Source of the DNA: Serpula lacrymans var. lacrymans S7.9
Taxonomy: Eukaryota > Basidiomycota > Agaricomycetes > Boletales > Serpulaceae
Reading direction: 5' to 3'
DNA length: 64,000 bases
NCBI RefSeq assembly: GCF_000218685.1
Contig: NW_006763300.1
Coordinates: 899,447 to 963,446, forward strand
Shown: one piece after another, positions 46,805 through 60,971 of the stretch
Layout: the number at the start of each line of letters is the position of its first letter
Position numbering within the stretch: the first letter of the stretch is position 1
Translations under genes and position numbers: made by a program
The notes under the pieces: generated by a model
Told to the model about the DNA's origin: nothing
Seen by the model: only the letters and a program-made list of their open reading frames with translations
Database searches by the model: none

Positions 46805-47864
46805 TCTATGGCTTTGTCGACTGCGAGCTTGGTACTGACAACGGACAGTGCCGTAGCGAGGGGGTCTCCTGAGCAGTAAGATGGACAAAGTGCAGGGTAT
46901 ATAAACGGTCGATTGTCCCCAATCGCCGCATGTAATGAGTAAATAACGTTAACGTTCGTCGAGCCTGGGTATGTATTGCAGTGATGTATTGCCACAGTCA
47001 TGGAGTGGGAGTCGAAGCTCAATGATTGACAGATCAGAGTACATAAAGGTCAGATGACCACAAAATACCAACAAACACTATATTCTCTTTTTACAACCAC
47101 CATCTCATACCATTTTTTATCTTTTCCTCAAGGTTGGCTCATTGGAAACAGTAACAACCAAGCTCATATATTCAGGGAACTGTGAGTGTGTTCCGTTTAG
47201 ACAGCTGCCAGGTCCTTCCATGTCTGGCTTCAACGATGAAACGCACTGGGCTCTGATTTCTTAGATGTCATGCACTACGCTCATATGAGCGGCGGCCTAG
47301 AAAACCGTTAACTGATTCATGTTCTCTTCTTGAATGTCTCTTTCTACCCCGCATACTAATCTCGACTTCATTTCAGCGACGTGCTCGGCTGTTTTTTTTT
47401 CTTTTTCTTTCTTTTTACCTCGGTTTTCCCAGTTTTCCCAGTTCAACGTCAAGTGACCTTGACCTTGACCTGCTTCACTTTGGGGGTACTGGTTTATATT
47501 TTCTATAAGAGCGAAGGGGCTACCAAGATAGCAATTTCTGACACCGATTCCTTGAGTTGCACCCTTTGGTGTGTTTCTAGGGTTCCATTTTTTTCCCGTT
47601 CTTTTCAAACATATATGAAGATGTACATTATACAACTCTTGTTGCTACAGTGAAAATAGAATACTTTTGAGGAACATGGACAATACAGTATAGATCAATG
47701 TGTCTACAGTGAGTTCAAGCAAGGAGCTAATACTACCTCCAGTGCTTATTTGGACAAGTGGCTGGAGTGTCCTCAGCCACCCGCTTTTTCGAGTCGGGGT
47801 CAAGAATTTCTTTTCTGGTAGCCCCTTGATTAGAGCCTTCAGTTTTCAGCAAAAACTGCTCGCG
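46805..47864. other. Divergent intergenic region
   Basis: About 1.06 kb between the T5orf172-type gene (minus) and neuroguidin (plus). It includes a T/C-rich tract at about 47388-47417, a direct repeat GTTTTCCCAGTTTTCCCAG at about 47423-47441 and a GACCTTGACCTTGACCTG repeat at about 47455-47472. These may be promoter elements. No gene is supported. Confidence 0.5.
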
Positions 47865-49093
47865 ATGAGTAACGACGAGGGAGACAAACAAAATGAATTT
47901 TGCGGCTTGATTAACGAGGCAACGTCTAGTATATCTTCTGTACGGCAACTCATCAAGTCCATTCGAGAAAAGTGAGTCGACAATCATCCTTCACTTTTCC
48001 TCGATCTCATTACCGCCCACACTCGTATAGGCGAGAGAATTCTGAAGATTTGGACATGAAAGATGGTATATCTTTGCTATCGTTGAAACACCATGCTATG
48101 CTGGCCTATCTCCGATCTCTTGTCCTGCTCTCTTCACATCGTCTTCTTGGGCATTCTTTCACCGAACGCTCCTCTCCTGCTCTTCCTTTCAGCTCTACCG
48201 AACGTGACGCTCGGGGTTCTGGACCCGGAGACTTGATAGATTCCATGGTAGAAGGGCGAGTCGTCTTAGAAAAGATCAAAGTCCTGGAAAGTAGGATGAG
48301 ATATCAGATTGACAAACTTGTCAGAGTCGCGGAGGACACTACATCGGGCAAGGATGTCATAGACGGTACAACTCCAATTTTCCGTGCTTATTTACGAGAA
48401 ATCTGACCCAATTTTGCAGACCCTCTCGCTTTCCGTCCGAACCCCAAGAACCTAGTGAATGACGATGCTGAAGGTGTTGATCATGCAGATGCGAATGACC
48501 TTGACGATCACGATGGTGATGGAATTTATCGTCCGCCTAGACTTGCCCCTGTGCCATACGTCGAGTCTACAGGGAGAAAAGAAAAACGACAACCCGTACC
48601 TACCGCTCTGTCTTCCCTCCTCCAACAAGATCCACACAAACCTCACATGGAGTCGACTTCTGGATTAGGCTCTATGCCTTCTCTCGCATCGAACAGGGCA
48701 CGCGAGATCCAGCGCATGACCCAGTTCGAAGAGGAGAACTTCACACGTCTTGTGATGAACAAAAAAGATTCACGACGACGGAAGCGTGACGAGGAAAATC
48801 TCGCTTTGGGTGGAGATGGTGTTCGCGGGCGGCGTCGTGGGGCAGGGTTGGAGGATGAATTCAATGACGTTTTGCGCTCAGTGGGTAGACCTAGAGCTGT
48901 GGGTGTTGGGGATGGCTACGAGGAGTTGCGCAAAAAGGGAAAGAAACAAGATGCGCTCTCGAGGTCCAAGGCCAGATCAAGGGATGAGTTTGATGGTGAT
49001 GAAGAAGTTGGACCAAAGACAAAAAAGACCAGGTTCGAGAGGGATAGGACTACGCTTCATCGGAAAACGGCGAAAGCAAAGAGGCGACCTTAA
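47865..49093 (+). CDS. LCP5: Neuroguidin/Lcp5, U3 snoRNP-associated protein
   Basis: Three exons (47865-47971, 48031-48365, 48420-49093) encode 371 residues. The N-terminal Sas10/Utp3/C1D domain has the expected helices: LINEATSSISSVRQLIKSIR, GISLLSLKHHAMLAYLRSLV, and LEKIKVLESRMRYQIDKLVR. The motif DPLAFRPNPKNL follows, and IYRPPRLAPVPY is the characteristic central motif. The C-terminus is basic and Arg/Lys-rich (KKDSRRRKRDEENLALGGDG, then KTAKAKRRP). Lcp5/neuroguidin is a nucleolar factor for early 18S rRNA processing in the small-subunit processome. The start at 47865 (MSNDEGDKQNEFCGLI) is the first ATG in frame. It is convergent with PAN2. Confidence 0.92.
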
Positions 49094-49341
49094 TATCCTG
49101 ATTGCCTTGGATAATGTTTGTATATCGTTGGTAGTTTTAGTGCACTATCATGTACTACCCTGATCTAGAGTTCCTTCGCAAAAAAATCATGACTCGACTT
49201 AAATCAATCCACATAGAGTTCGATATTGATCGTCATTCTACAGTGCTAGCAATAAAAAATACAATATGCATTTACTTAAGTCATAAATCATAATACATTT
49301 GCCTCTGCTCCATTTTGGTCTGTTCAACAAATGTCGCGAAA

Positions 49342-52300
49342 TCATCGTTGTCCACGTTGATCCCAGTTGTTGCCATAACTATCAGATGTAGGGAAATAGT
49401 CAGGTATACCAATAAATTTCAGATTGTTGGAAAGAAAATTTGCTTGGGCAAAATTGCGAGGCGGCATCATCGGATATTGTTGCAGAGCGGGGGATGTTGA
49501 GATTGCCGGAAGAGATGGCTGCGGCAATGCAGAGGTGGTAGTAGGGAGTGGAGGTTTCCAGTTCTGGTTCATAAATGTAAGCGGCTGAATATTTCATAAT
49601 TTGGCCATTAGTACACTCACATATTGACGACCTTCTCGATAAAGCTCTTCCAACTTCATATCAAAGATACCTTGTTCTTCAAACTCATGGTAAGCTTTGT
49701 ATAGTCTGAGCGCAGAACGCGCATCTTCAATGGAGTCGTGCGTGTCGGTTTGTATATTTTCGTGCAAAACAAACCATGACAGGAACCGTAAGGACAAGCG
49801 ACGCTGCCGAGCCTTCAGGAAGTATAAGTCAACAGTGTCAATGACTTGATCAGGTGGGACATGTATATCTAACCAGAACGTCAGCTTTTTCGTATTTACA
49901 CAAAGTGGAATATGACCTACTGATGATACGGAAATCTTTCGACAGTCCGTGACCTATGAAAATGCATCCGCGATCCACTAACAGACGCAGTTTCTTGTAC
50001 ACCAGCTTCAACGGCGTTAGGGTGTGTCGAGAAAGATGAGGATCAAGATCACCAACTAAGAAACAAATGTCAATCACAAAGCAAAAGGAAACACAACTGT
50101 GTTCATACATTTGATTCCTGAAAATTCTGTCAAGTAGTCGACGATAACCTCACTGGTATGGATGTGATCGTCAATAAATGGCACGCCTTGCTTGGGTCCA
50201 TCGCCTCGCAGGACGGAAACACGCGCCAAGCTGAGCCGCGCAGGTCGAAGGACTTTATTAGTTCCATCTGACCGAAACTCAGTCTCTTCCTGTTATGAAA
50301 ATAAGGTCAGATGTTTGAACTCGTCACAGGATCCCTCTGCTCTACCTGCTGCATGGATACAAATTCTGCATCAATAGCAACCAAGGTGCCGGGCTTGGGC
50401 AGTTCCTCAAATCTCAAACATTCATGCTTGACCAGATTTTTATCGCGATTACTAAAGAACCTGTTCAGTGATCATGACGAGATTTTGGGGAAAAATACTA
50501 ACATTGAGATAGATGTATCACGGCTCAGAATGGATTGATCAATTTCATCAGGTAGTCCGCTCAGGTCAAGGCGTTCCTGGAGGTCAACTCGTTCCAAATA
50601 CAAGATAGCTGGAACCTGAATAAACGGGGCCGGTCGGTGATTGAGTACAGATATTCGACTTGGGGACTAACCTTCCATGTGCTAGGGAAGCTGAAGGCCT
50701 CGTCTTCCGTGATATTCCTAACGACGAAGTCATTGAAGACGAACCAGGGACCTTTCTGTCCCTCTGCACCGGGTACTAGAGCAATTTAATCATCAGTACC
50801 CAGCACCCTAGTAGGGATATGCCGATACCTTTCACAATAGAGACAAGGTGCGAATGTTTTGTTTTTGGTACAATCTGTACGACCAAGGCCTATTTTATGA
50901 AAGTTAACGTCTGGATCACAAAATAACCCAAACGCGACCATATCCCATGGAGCACGCGACGTACCCTGAGCTCATATATGACGACATCGGGGTCATCTAC
51001 ACCTTCGACCTGGCCTTGCATTTCAATCTGAGGTTTCAAGAACGTCTGGTTACGATTATCAAGCCAAAACTTTAGGTTTTCTTCATTGTATACGGAAGCG
51101 TTGACAGCCAGTATTGGAGGTAGGTCGCGAGTAGGGATTGAACGTCGCGAAGAGAACGTTGCAAATTGTTTGCATGTTTGACATGTAGCTTTATGGGACA
51201 TTTGACGAATCAGCGAACTACGGAGAACACTTGTAAAGTCAGCTGCGTAGGGAGGGTCACTGGAGGTGATCTGTTTCATGAAAGTAAATTTCCATCATGA
51301 CACCGAAGAGGTGTAGATCCAAACCTTGCGCGGATAAACCATATCGATTATGTGAGTCATATTTTCTTTTCCCCTCACTGCTTTACAGCTCATACAGGTG
51401 ATGATGTTCTTTGCGTCAATACCGAGTAACTGAGTTACAGGTGCAGCAGCAGGAGAATACACATCCGGTTGGAAGGAAGGATGTTTAACGATAACAGGAT
51501 TGTGTGGAAATACATTCCCTTCCAAGCTCAGGTGATCAATGAGGAACCGGTGGAACGCCTGGATTGTGTGGGTGTAATCAACCTCCGTGTGTTCGCGCCC
51601 GTAGTCAATGAGTTCTAGTTGGTTTTGTGCTGAAAAGTTTGGAGTGAGGGGAGAAACAAAATGGTCTCGACTGTAAGTGACATACCTTGCGCAAGGACTC
51701 CGACAGTTTTACAGAAGTTACTTGACTGGCAGTTTGTGCCACCAGCGTCTTCCAACATCCGTACCACAAAACCCAGTTCACAAAGGAGGCAGTGTTCTCT
51801 TGGGCAATTTGTTGTTATATGAGACTTGGCTAGTTGTCGTATAGCATGACTGTAACTCATCACTTGCACCAATGCATTTGTATATGAGTTCAGAATATGG
51901 GTCTCCAATCCACTATACGCTGTATGATTATAGAACCTGATAGAGAAAATTATTTAGTCCACATCTGACTCAACTGTACATCACAAGCTACTTACCCAAA
52001 ATCAAAATCTTCTACACCAAACTTGGAATACTCGATCTCTACCTTGCGGTATATTCGAGGGACTTCTTCGACGCTATCATCTAAGGTAGTTGCCTCTAGC
52101 TCCGGCTGCAGAATGTCAGTATAGTTGTCGACGCCCAAGTATCCATGCTTACCCCGTTTCTGCCTTTGTTGCCACTTCTGAAACGCCCCTGATCTCTTGC
52201 TGGAGTGACAACGGCTCGATTTCGGCGGCCCTTCAGTTCCTTTGGTAGAGCTGCATATGCCACATTGTCATTTGTCTTCATGGTGTTGAGAATTTGCTGA

Positions 52301-53646
52301 GGGATCTTGGCAGGAGGAGGATAATTAGGGGACGATGATACAAACTGTGGAGTCCAAGAAGACAACAATTGGGAGTTGTAATGTGGAAGACCGATAGTAT
52401 TGAGAGGACTAGCAAAAACGTTAGCCATTGAATTTTAACGTAGACAGCTACTTACGTTGAAACTGTCCACTCAATTTGAGGTATCTCCTCAGCCGGATCT
52501 GCCCATTCGATCTCTTGTCCCTCAAACCCATTGAATAACAAGGAATCCGAATCGCCCTCTGTGGCAGTCATGAGATGAACAGTACCGCCGGAATCTCCAA
52601 ATGCAATAAACGACCCGTTTGATGAAACAGCAGTTGAAGTGATATAGGATACAGTGTCAAGCTGAATGAAGTACTCTACAACAGCACCTTTATACGATAG
52701 GTTGGATTTGCATACCTGGTAGAACCCACTGACATTGTTAGGGTTGGAAACATCCACGACATTGACCAAACCTTGACCGGATGTGACCACTAAAGTTGAA
52801 GAATGCTTCGGAAGGATGTCGATAAAAGCAGGTCCGTCGGAAAAGGGTACAGGCGGAAGGGGTCTCATAGTACGTTGATCATAAATCTTGACTAAGGGAT
52901 CTGGAAGCGCATGTGAACGCCTGTTGTTGATTGTTATATTCGGGTTGAAGAGAATATATAAAAGCCAACCTGCTACTCCATCCAATTGTGTAGAAGAAAT
53001 TTCCGCTAACTTGAAAATCTTGAATGCCACTTGTATGAGCTTGAACTGAGTTCTCGCCTTCTTCGCGCCTGAGGCCTGTGCGTGCGTCATAGGCACGCAC
53101 GAAGCCATCGGATGATGCGGAGAGTAGTGATGAGTGTGAAAACTGCAGGTGAGTAATGACAGACGGTGTTGATGTCTGTCGTGCTGCTTTTCCTGTCATT
53201 GAATTCAACAAGAGTAATTCAGGGGCAGCAGAAGCGACTGCCATGATATTAGAAGAATATGCGGCATCAGAAAAAGCTGTTATTGTCGTCAAATCCCTAG
53301 CACATAAGTCAAATATCATAATTAAAATACATATATGCTCAGAAACATACCGAAAGAACCACTTATTCATCCCACCCTTGGCCCAGGAGCCAACACCCTC
53401 ACCAGCGATGCTCAACGCTCTGACGTAGTTATCACCGACGGATATCTTCTTCACGGCGAGACCTCCACCGACTGGGAACGACACTCCACGCGCTCCCTGT
53501 ACGGTATGTAGTGCTACAACATGCCCTGTATTAGAGCCTGTCCAGAGAGTATCAGACACGGGATCAAAACATAGGGCAGTCAACGGTTGGCCATGGGTGT
53601 CCTGCAACGTGGTGATCAACGATGCAGGATGATACGACGTTGACAT
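49342..53646 (-). CDS. PAN2: PAN2, catalytic subunit of the PAN2-PAN3 deadenylase
   Basis: Pan2 shortens mRNA poly(A) tails with Pan3 in the cytoplasm. The start is 53646 ([20 protein letters not shown]). The first ~350 residues form WD40 repeats ([34 protein letters not shown]). A central USP/UCH-like domain follows ([17 protein letters not shown]; a Cys-rich finger [18 protein letters not shown]). The catalytic Cys of deubiquitinases is not present in that box, consistent with Pan2 being a pseudo-USP. The C-terminal RNase T/DEDD exonuclease has [25 protein letters not shown] and [16 protein letters not shown], carrying the acidic residues and His. A short Pro/Asn-rich tail ends at 49342. 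At least a dozen short introns are implied. The length is similar to yeast Pan2 (~1,100). Confidence 0.93.
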
Positions 53647-53946
53647 TCAGCAAAATGAAAGGACAGAAAGTTTGGAGCGAGGTAATGGTTAAGCAGCAAG
53701 AGTTCAGGGAATTTCAATTGATCCAACTTGAAGTGGAAGGATGATCTTACAATCTATTATTTGCTTCCAAGTATCTACCGTTACGTAAGAGTGTGCTGAA
53801 ACTAGGAAATCTATTATTTTCTACAGTAACTACATTACGGGGATGTATGCAATACAACAGACTATATGACTATATGCAAATATATATGCATCGTAATAAA
53901 GTGAAGGAAACCAACTAGAAAGCGCGTACAAAATTTATAGGCCGTG

Positions 53947-56900
53947 TCATCTTCCCAGCGAACCCATAAAACTAGATAGATCAAGTCCTTCGTACTCTTC
54001 TTCTTCAGGTAGCTCGTCAAGACCTTGAAGAACATTTTTCTGGCTGAGAGGCCCATGCGCCTCTTTGGCCTTTTTTCTTGCTGCAGCATCCTCCTCCTCA
54101 TTTGTTCGCTTGAACAGGTCTAGTACGAGGTCGGTGTCCATAGAGGACAGACCCGCATTCTGCTGCGTGACCACGGAATTGGCTATATTCAGTTTAAAGC
54201 GTTGTAGACTTCCCACAAAATGAATTAATCAGCTTTCAAAAGATATCCAAATAGTAGAAGAATGCATACCCCATGATCTTCTCTTCCAGCGTGCCTTTGG
54301 TGATAAGACGATAGACATTCACAACTTTCTTCTGCCCTATGCGATGCGCTCTGTCCATAGCTTGCAGATCTTTCATAGGATTCCAGTCGTGTTCGACGAA
54401 GATGACGGTATCAGCTCCTGTCAATGTGAGACCTAGGCCACCAACATGAGTAGTCAGTAACAAACAGTCGATGCTAGGGTCCGAGTTAAAAGTCTGTACT
54501 ACAGCGTGACGTTTCGTAGCATCGGTCCCACCATCGAGTCGCATGTACGTCACAGAAGGCATGTGTGGCTTGAAAAGGTCCGTCTCGATGATATCTAGCA
54601 TCTGTTTCATTTGACAGAAGATGAGAACACGATGCTGGGAAAAGGCGCCAGTTGAATCAGATACACCATCTGCGGCATCGCTTTTCCCACCCTCTCCACC
54701 CGAATTACAGCCAATGCCGCAATCAGTCAGTAATTGCCTGAAATCAAATCAGTAAAGGGTGATCCAACATTTAAATACTATCGTACCGAAGAGCAAGCAA
54801 CTTCGGGGCGTGCTGAATGTCGTTGAGACCCTCGTGTTTGGAGCCTACTTTGGCAAATGCTGCATTGATAGCTTCCGTATCGTTTTTAAGGACGAGTGCT
54901 GGATGATTGCAGAGTTTCCGCAGATACTGCAGTGACTGGAATACATGCTGCTGTCCTCCTTCCTTGGTTTGAGCGGCCCCCTTCTGAATGACATCCTCCG
55001 CGTTGACTCTCGCCTGGGATTTGGCGAAATCATCATAGAGAGTTTTCTGAATTTCGGAAAGCTCGCAGTAGTAATCCTGAATGATTTTGGGGGGTAGATC
55101 GTGTAAGACGTCCTCCTTCAACCGGCGTAATAAAAATGGTAAGACTTGTTTGTGTAGAGCTTCCAGCGCAAGAGCAGCTATGAAGTACTGCGTTTAGAGA
55201 ATGCACTTGGATCTAAGAGTGAGCAACTTACCCGCCTCCCCACTCTTCGCTTTACCGTCGCGATTAGATAATATGGGTTTACCGAAGCGCTCATTAAATG
55301 ATGACTCGGTTCCAAGGAAGCCAGGCATAAGGAAATCAAATAAACTCCACAGTTCCAGCACGTTGTTCTGGATTGGTGTTCCCGACAGGATTAATCGGTG
55401 CTGAGCTCGAATACATTTGACCGCTTTTGTCAATTTCGTTTTGGCATTCTTGATGACATGACCTTCATCTAGGATACAGTAAAGCCAGTTGAGACCCTCT
55501 AAGCTTGCGATATCATTGCGCACGACTTCGTAGGAGGTGATGACAACATCGTGTTTCGCTAATTTCGAAAGGATTCGTGACCGCTCGCGAGAATTGCCCG
55601 TGTAGAGAATTGGCCGCAGATTGTCTGCATACTTTAGAATTTCGTAATACCAGTGACCCGTCAGCGTGGGTGGACAGACGATTAACGATGGAAGATGAAC
55701 AGCATCAGGCGACTTAGTCTCCTTATGCTTTTCACTTCTTTCAAAATGTTTGCTAGCCAAAATGCATATCGATTGCAAGGTTTTACCGAGACCCATGTCT
55801 AGAAGAGATCTGAGGAAAAGTATAATGAAATAACGTAAAAAAAACCAACCGTCGCAGAGAATACCATGTAGCTGGTATTTGCCCAGAAATGCCAACCAAT
55901 TGACACCATCTTGTTGATATTTGCGAAGTTCTGCGTTGATAGTCACCGGAATGCTGTATAGCTCGACCTTCGTCCCGTCAAGTAGCTGAGTCAAGAACTG
56001 CCGCTCCGTCTCGCGTCTTTTAAGAAGATCCTCGGTAAAGCCAGGTGGATCAGGAAGACCTGCCTGCCAACGCGAGCGAATGCTATCAGCAGCGTCTCAC
56101 AAAGCACAGTACGTATATACATACCTCCAAAGGCACCATCTTCACCAGCGAAGCAAACGTGTTCGTCGCGGTTGATCGAATATCATCGTCAGAGTCACTC
56201 ATTCTCCCCAAGACCGGGACTACTAGAAAAATTACGTATGGTAGCGCCTTAATGTCCAGCTTTTGGACGACATCTATAGGAGGTGTTAGGTATAATGGAG
56301 ACCCACAGGATTATAAGTTACTGACGATATATCACCTCTGCCGCACCTTGCCTGTTGGACAAGACCACAGGGTCACCAAGTACTGGAATTATATTTTCGA
56401 TCACAAAACGCATGGCCTCGGACGTCATTACATCGCAGACAGCAGCAAAGCATCGAGCAGCAGATTGACGAATAATGGCATAACGACTTTGTAGAGCTGA
56501 GGCCATTACCGGGAAAAGTTCTGAGAGCTTTGGCCAAAGATCAGGGTGGAGGGTGGGTACAACAGCTTCAAGAACACTTAAAGAATCGATTACGTCTTGA
56601 CCAAACTGTTTTTCCATCAGGTTATCCGCTTCTTGGGGCGAGCCTGTAAAAGACATTGGTCAGCCTCCGCATTGCGCACGTAACAGGTTAGGCAACGTAC
56701 CACTCCCACAAGCGCTAAGCAATCCACCTGCCATGGATTGCCACATCTTCGGAAGAACCTGGAAGAGTCGAGAACCAAATCTAGTAGATAGTTGATTAAA
56801 AGCCAACCCAGCTCCCCTTCTTGACAGGCGAGCACTGGAAGCTTCGTCCGCCTTTGGAGTATCACTTCGGTCATGACCGTCCCTACCATTTCTAGAACCT

Positions 56901-59900
56901 GCAGGTTTGTATGATGTCTGAAAGGAAAGAATGCCATCAAGTACGCTTCGAGTATATGCGAACGTCGGGGTTTGATCTACATCCTGGCACAGGAATGTAC
57001 AAAGATTCTTCACTATCTTATCAGGAGGTTGCGCTATGTTATGTTGCACACAAAAATCGATAAATAATGCAACAGCGACGGCAGAGCGAGTTTGCAAGTC
57101 GAGATTTTCTTCATTCTGATGTTAGATCATCGAGTCTATTAGACGATGAATCTACCCAGAGTGAGAAAAGCACTTTACCTTTATGCCATTCATGATTCCT
57201 TTTACAACTGGGCTAACTTTGTCTGGGGTGCTCTTGAAAGCCACAAAGGCAGCAGCAAATGCTGCTGACACTCGAATATCATGTTGAGCCTTCACCTCGA
57301 CATATCGATCGATACTCATGACGACCTTTTGTCTCTTCTCGTTTATGATCACTAACTCGCGCTTCTTTGTCCGCCCTAGGTTTTCCTTGAGCTTAGTATA
57401 CATAGAACCAACGGCCGCATGAGCCGTATCGATTGTGAAACAGTCTGCCTTCGTCCCCGTAATATCAATTTCGGCGCCCAGATATGGAATAGTAGAAATA
57501 GGTAGCTTGCAATCGCTGGCAAAACAGTGTAGAAGAGCATAACACTCGGCATGAATGCGATGAAGTGCGAAGGCCATTTCGTGATAAGCGGCTGGCGGGG
57601 GAGCTTGTAACCAGAATAATGTCCTTTTACTAAGCTCTTGAGCTAGGGGGAACTTCTCTATTAGGGAAGAGGATGGTGACTTTGCCTCACATGCATGGGC
57701 CCATTCTTCCGAAACAATAGCCGCTAGGAATTTCTGAAGCATGCTAGTGGACTCGAGATAGTGAACTAAAATTGGTTGGAACAGCTCTTCCACCGCCTGG
57801 TTAATCAACATATGTCAGTACACTGGCCCGGTCCATGATACAATGGACATGAGACAGGACACTCACCCCAATCGACCAGGAGGCAATCAGATACGACAGT
57901 GCCGTAGCAGCCGCAATTCTAGCCTGCAAAATGACCTCCACAGCAACAAGGGCCAAATCTTGGCTTAGCATGTTCTTGTCAACATTGTGCCGTTCGGGAA
58001 CCAGACCGTGACCATCAGCCGTAACAGATGGAGAGTAGAACGTTGAACTGTCCATTGTCACACCTAAAGGTGTCATCATAATCGCATACCATTCAAGAAT
58101 AACCTGCTGAGTGATCACGTTTTCAGTCCACCCAGGAACCGATGATAGGACGTCTAATGCGGTTCGCCAAGCAGATAATGTCGCCTGGCGTATATCCGAG
58201 CGTTCTTCCACGATGAGGTTCTGGAAGAGCAGACGAAGAAAAGGGCTAACAATCCAGTCTCTTGGTAAAGAAGAAACCATCATAAAGGAATGAAGAGTAT
58301 TGACAACGGCAAGGCGAACATTGGGAATCGTATGTCGAAAGAAGGGAAACAGTGTAGGTGCTAATGTTGAAAGAGGAAGCCTGTTCAAATCATTAGTTCA
58401 GCCCATAGACTAACTTTAAGATACGCACGATACTGATGTTTGTGCCAGGATGTCAATAACTTTGTCGTATGCCACAAGCTTGCCTAGGAATAGTTAGTTA
58501 GGTCCGATAACAATATGCATGGGACTGTGAGACTAACCAAGAAGGTCCATGACGGCACCAACACTAGAGCTAAGATCATCCTTCATATCACGTAAACAGC
58601 TCCATAAGACCGTCAAAACGCGATCTAAAGATTCTGGCAGTTCATTGACGAGATGTCCGGCAACAGGTAGTAGACAAGATGCAGCCACTGCACGAACGTC
58701 GTCGTCGTGGTCTCCTAGGCTATGCTTTAAATCAGTTACCAATTTAGGCGTGGTCGTGCATAACCCACATACCCAAGGACAGCAGCATCCACAACTCCTT
58801 GCAGTACTTCTTTGCCAGTATAATCACATCCTTCATCCTTTTTCATCGCCTCGAATAAATCAGTCCTGACGGCAACTTCATACTTAATACCTAGAAGGCC
58901 CGCATGTCGTACCTCCCATACGTGAGCATGACTCGAGGTTAGGAGGAAATCCTGCCGAATCATCTGGATAAGGATTGAATGCACATGAATTACGGATCTC
59001 CTGGGCATATGCAGAAGTAGTGAAGCCAGTGTCTGCGACACCGTTTCACGGACAGGAGCTATAACCTGATTTCCAGTTAGTTATTGATTCACTAAAATAT
59101 GATAATGTACACACCTGGTCCGAAACAAAGTCACCAAAACGATCTAGAACAAAAACACAAAGAAGCTTGGCCGCGAGATCGTTACACCATCGTTCATGGT
59201 CAGACGCGTTGTCTTCCCAAGAAATGCAATCTAAACCAAGTTAAGACTGGTGGACATGCAGCACTGCATATGCCATACCTTTCATTCCACCATTTTTACC
59301 TTGCACTTTAAGCAATTCTCGCAAGGCCATGGCAGCTCCATGTCTAACTTCCCAAGTTTCTGAGAAAAGATCAACCTCCAATAATCTAACAATTCCATCC
59401 CAGATCCAGGCGCCTGGGATTACTTCCAGCGCTTTCGATTGTTGTGCTGCTTTGGGAGAGACTGCACCACCTTTCGAAGGATCAACTACTACTTTTTCAA
59501 CAGAAACACCATTTGTTGCAGGATGTGGACTGTCTACTCGCGACATATGCTGGTCTCCGTCTTCTGAAGATACAAGTCGGGCTCTAGACAATACCTCAGT
59601 GACCATACAACAGCTCGACAAAGCTAACATACTTATTCGAAGGACCAGCTGGAGTAGGATTGTACTTTGAGCCTGCACTAGGCGGGGGAGGGGGAGGGGC
59701 AGCAACAAAAGCTGAATTTCCTGGCTTTCTCTTTCTCTTGAGTCGGTTGCGTTCACGGGCAGACAACCCACTTGCATCTTCTCCAGCCGATGCACCCGAT
59801 GTTGTTGGGAGAGAAGGACCAGTAGGAGTGGTTGAATCTGGACGAGCTGGTGAAGAGCGTTCTTGTTTGGGCTTGAAGTCAACGTCCATAGGTGAAGATG

Positions 59901-60661
59901 ACACCGGGGTTTCCTCCACTTTCATTGCATTTTCAGGATCGTCTTCTGCATCGAGTTCGGTTTCCACGGCTAGCTCCTTGTCGAGATCCATGTCATCTGC
60001 CCCGCCAACGCTATCCAAAAAATCCAAGCCTAAGCGACCCATGGCTTCTTTACGAGCTCTTTTGACCTCCGAAGAACTAGATAGAATACCAGCTGGTTTC
60101 GAAAACTCCTTACCGGAGGATGCGAGGAGGAGGCTACCTTTCTGCATGAGCTCCTGCACCGAAAAGGATGGAAATTCAGGGGCATGCGGATTAGGCTCAA
60201 CGGAAGGCTTGACGTCAGTGTCCTGTGGCTGCCATACGGGCACAAGAGAGAAAATCTGTGAGAGGGCATTAGATGCGGCCGATCTAGTCTCATAGCTCTT
60301 TGAATGTAAATAAGGTAAAATCTGAAGATGGATAGGTGTGTTATTGATAAAGGGCGAAGCTAAAATGGACGAGATATACCCGTGCTACAACGGCCATTAA
60401 TTCAGACCACGCTGAGGAGTCGCCAAGAGAAACATGTTGGCGGTTAGTCTTGATATCATCCCCGACTGCAACATCACTGATTACGCTTTTCGCGGCTAAC
60501 TGGGCCAGCTGTTTGGCAGCTGTGTTCCTCACTGAGGATGAAGAACCTGTATCAAGTAGAAGGAGGAGCCGGTCCAACCTACACAAAGCAAGTTTATTGT
60601 CCCAGATCTCAGAACTAAGTACACGGACATTAACCGCAACAGGCGCGTACCTAGAAGTCAT
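53947..60661 (-). CDS. MOT1: MOT1/BTAF1, TBP-associated Swi2/Snf2 ATPase
   Basis: Mot1 uses ATP to strip TBP from DNA and so regulates TATA-dependent transcription genome-wide. The start is 60661: an 11-nt first exon (MTSR) then LDRLLLLLDTGSSSSVRNTA, the classic Mot1 N-terminus. HEAT repeats with a disordered insert (KRKRKPGNSAFVAAPPPPPP) cover the N-terminal ~1,200 residues. The Snf2 ATPase follows: LRKYQQDGVNWLAFLGKY, Walker A DMGLGKTLQSI (about 55790), DEGHVIKN (about 55465), LSGTPIQNN, NHPALVLK, THVGGLGLTLTGADTVIFVE, and HRIGQKKVVNVYRLITKGTL. The C-terminus has LQRFKLNIANSVVTQQN with a final acidic segment, stop at 53947. The predicted size (about 1,900 residues) fits the family. Over a dozen short introns interrupt it. 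Confidence 0.95.
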
Positions 60662-60971
60662 GTCCAAAAAAAGAAAGAGGTCTACGCCGGTCGGCACGAG
60701 CCGCGAAAAGGTTTACTTTGGGAGGAAATGATCGTCTGGGGAATTTTCTCACGGTGGTTCCTCTCGGGTTGTCCTTTTTATCTTCTGCCTCGCGTGAGGG
60801 AGCATCACGCCGTGACATGCTTCGATTGGCCTATTTTGGAAATTGCTTACTTTCTCACGTGGAGGCGCAGTAAAGTCCCTTTTTTTTTCGTCTAAAACCA
60901 TCTCCGCTCTATCTTTTCGTCATGAAAGCTGTAAACCATCACTTCTGTTGATCTTTTGACTGACACCCGTC
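60662..60971. promoter_or_regulatory. Divergent promoter of MOT1 and JmjC gene
   Basis: About 310 bp separate the two start codons. It holds an inverted CCAAT box (ATTGG at 60825-60829), an E-box CACGTG at 60856-60861 and a T/C-rich tract before the JmjC gene (about 60878-60893). The elements are seen; their use is inferred. Confidence 0.55.

Noticed and set aside
49342..53646. PAN2 fragments as several separate genes (WD40 gene, USP gene, exonuclease gene)
   Set aside because: The domain order, same strand, short introns and total length match a single PAN2 gene.
34665..60661. Biosynthetic or defence gene cluster
   Set aside because: The genes are conserved housekeeping functions on both strands with independent promoters. 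No synthase, transporter or transcription-factor set is present.
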